From the NCBI GenBank assembly GCA_017474705.1, contig JAFVHC010000018.1, positions 1-22,940 on the forward strand: DNA of 22,940 nucleotides, written 5' to 3'. This document shows, one piece after another, positions 21,855 through 22,940 of the stretch. Source of the DNA: Bacillota bacterium. GTDB lineage: Bacteria; Bacillota; Clostridia; Lachnospirales; Bianqueaceae. The notes beneath the pieces are model-generated. The model saw only the letters and a list, made by a program, of their open reading frames with translations. It had not been told where the DNA came from and searched no databases. The position numbers and the translations under genes were made by a program. Every line of letters begins with the position of its first letter. The first letter of the stretch is position 1.

Positions 21855-22940
21855 ATGAAAAAAAGACTGCTCCTACTGTGCTTTGCGCTTATCCTTATGG
21901 TCAGCTGTACTACGCAGCCACAACAGGGTGAGGCAGCAAGATCCGATGCGGAGGAATCGACAGAGATCCCCGCGGAAACACCTTCAGAAACAGCAGAAGA
22001 AACCGAAGCCCCGGTACCGGAAACGGACGGGGCTTATTCTCGTGTGCTGGCCCGCAAGAATCAGGAATATGATCCAGGCAGTGCAGTATTGACCAATATC
22101 ATAACAAAACAGCAGGTAAAGAAGGATTACACGGTCATGGTCTACATGATCGGGTCCAATCTGGAAAGTGCATCTGCGGCGGCCACTTCCGATATATTGG
22201 AAATGGAGGCGGCAGGTCTGGATCATGCAAAGAACAATCTGATCCTTTATACCGGCGGCAGCACGCGCTGGCATTCGGAGATCCCCTGTGACCGCAACTG
22301 CGTTGTCGATCTATCCCTGGAACCGGGCGACCGGGTGGTGGCAAGCACGGAAAAGAACGCAGATATGGGTGCGCCGGAAACACTGCGCAGTTTTATTGAC
22401 TTCTGTACTACTTATTATACTGCCGATCATTATGTGTTGATCTTCTGGGATCATGGCGGCGGACCACTATGGGGTTATGGGTCGGATGAACTGTTCAGCG
22501 GAGATGGCCTGTTGCTTTCAGAAATGGATGAGGCCATGCGCGGAACAGCCTTTGACGGAGCAGGGCGCTTGGATTTCGTCGGATTTGATGCATGCCTGAT
22601 GGGTTCCTTGGAGAATATGGCGATCTGGAGCCGTTATGCGACGTATTATGTGGGTTCGGAAGAACTGGAGCCGGGCGATGGCTGGGATTATCATTTTCTG
22701 TCAGCCTTGAATGAAACAACAGATACCTATACGATCCTTGACCGGATCATCACATCATTTCAGACATATTATGACGATAAACGGACGGATCAATACGATC
22801 CGGACATAACACTGGCCGCGATCGATCTTTCGAAAGTCGAGACGCTGCAAAACACTTTAGCCAGAACTGCAAAGCACCTAAATGAATTGATAGATAAGGG
22901 CAGATTTCCAGAACTGCAGAGCATGCGGCGGGAATCCAAA
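21855..22940 (+). CDS. Clostripain-family (peptidase C11) lipoprotein, 3' end cut by the window
   Basis: The frame is open for 362 codons to the window edge. Residues 1-18 are a lipoprotein signal (MKKRLLLLCFALILMVSC) with lipidated Cys18. An acidic Glu/Ser/Pro linker follows (about 19-58). The C11 peptidase domain starts near 97 with VMVYMIGSNLESASAAATSD. The catalytic His is His200 in FWDHGGGPLWGYGSDE and the catalytic Cys is Cys247 in DFVGFDACLMGSLEN. Clostripain-type proteases cut after Arg or Lys; the specificity here is unknown. No clear ribosome binding site precedes the start, which is 3 bases after the isomerase end, so translation may be coupled to that frameshifted gene. Confidence 0.92.
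   Translation, partial: MKKRLLLLCFALILMVSCTTQPQQGEAARSDAEESTEIPAETPSETAEETEAPVPETDGAYSRVLARKNQEYDPGSAVLTNIITKQQVKKDYTVMVYMIGSNLESASAAATSDILEMEAAGLDHAKNNLILYTGGSTRWHSEIPCDRNCVVDLSLEPGDRVVASTEKNADMGAPETLRSFIDFCTTYYTADHYVLIFWDHGGGPLWGYGSDELFSGDGLLLSEMDEAMRGTAFDGAGRLDFVGFDACLMGSLENMAIWSRYATYYVGSEELEPGDGWDYHFLSALNETTDTYTILDRIITSFQTYYDDKRTDQYDPDITLAAIDLSKVETLQNTLARTAKHLNELIDKGRFPELQSMRRESK

Overview
The window reads as ordinary chromosome of a Bacillota bacterium, most likely a gut-type Clostridia or related lineage. The support is the mutS-mutL-miaA-hfq order, strong AGGAGG-type ribosome binding sites, 4-base ATGA gene overlaps, TTGACA/TATAAT promoters, lipoproteins with a Clostridia-like set of partners, and a GC content that looks slightly above 50%. 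No rRNA, tRNA, CRISPR array, insertion sequence or prophage gene was found, and no stretch longer than 300 bases lacks a gene.

Positions 1-13674 are one long plus-strand run. It opens with the end of mutS, then mutL, miaA and hfq (hfq has its own promoter). A PLP enzyme of the methionine gamma-lyase/YnbB family and an RsmF-like RNA m5C methyltransferase follow. Next come four tightly packed genes: a geranylgeranyl-reductase-family flavoprotein, a membrane-anchored amidase-fold protein that has lost key catalytic residues, a double zinc-ribbon membrane protein and a TPM-domain membrane protein. The run ends with a three-gene GlpA-like / FAD-NAD oxidoreductase / DUF1667 redox operon closed by a strong bidirectional terminator.

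Positions 13824-17987 are on the minus strand. A predicted promoter upstream of 17987 drives VTC-domain polymerase, DUF4956 membrane protein and a beta-helix (Cthe_2159/DUF4353) lipoprotein, which looks like an envelope polyanion module. Downstream, behind a 13-bp hairpin, lie two small XRE regulators. A GntR/FCD regulator gene (18182-18853) is divergent from the VTC operon. It has a consensus promoter and two candidate palindromic operators.

Positions 18892-22940 hold ung (minus strand), overlapping the end of an amidohydrolase gene that carries two single-base frameshifts. Divergent from it is a sugar-phosphate-isomerase-like gene with one single-base frameshift, followed by a clostripain-family lipoprotein that runs off the window. 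Three one-base deletions within about 1.2 kb are either sequence errors or joint decay of one catabolic locus.

The best leads are the degenerate amidase with its opposite-charge tails, the VTC/DUF4956/beta-helix module, the clustered frameshifts and the GntR control region.
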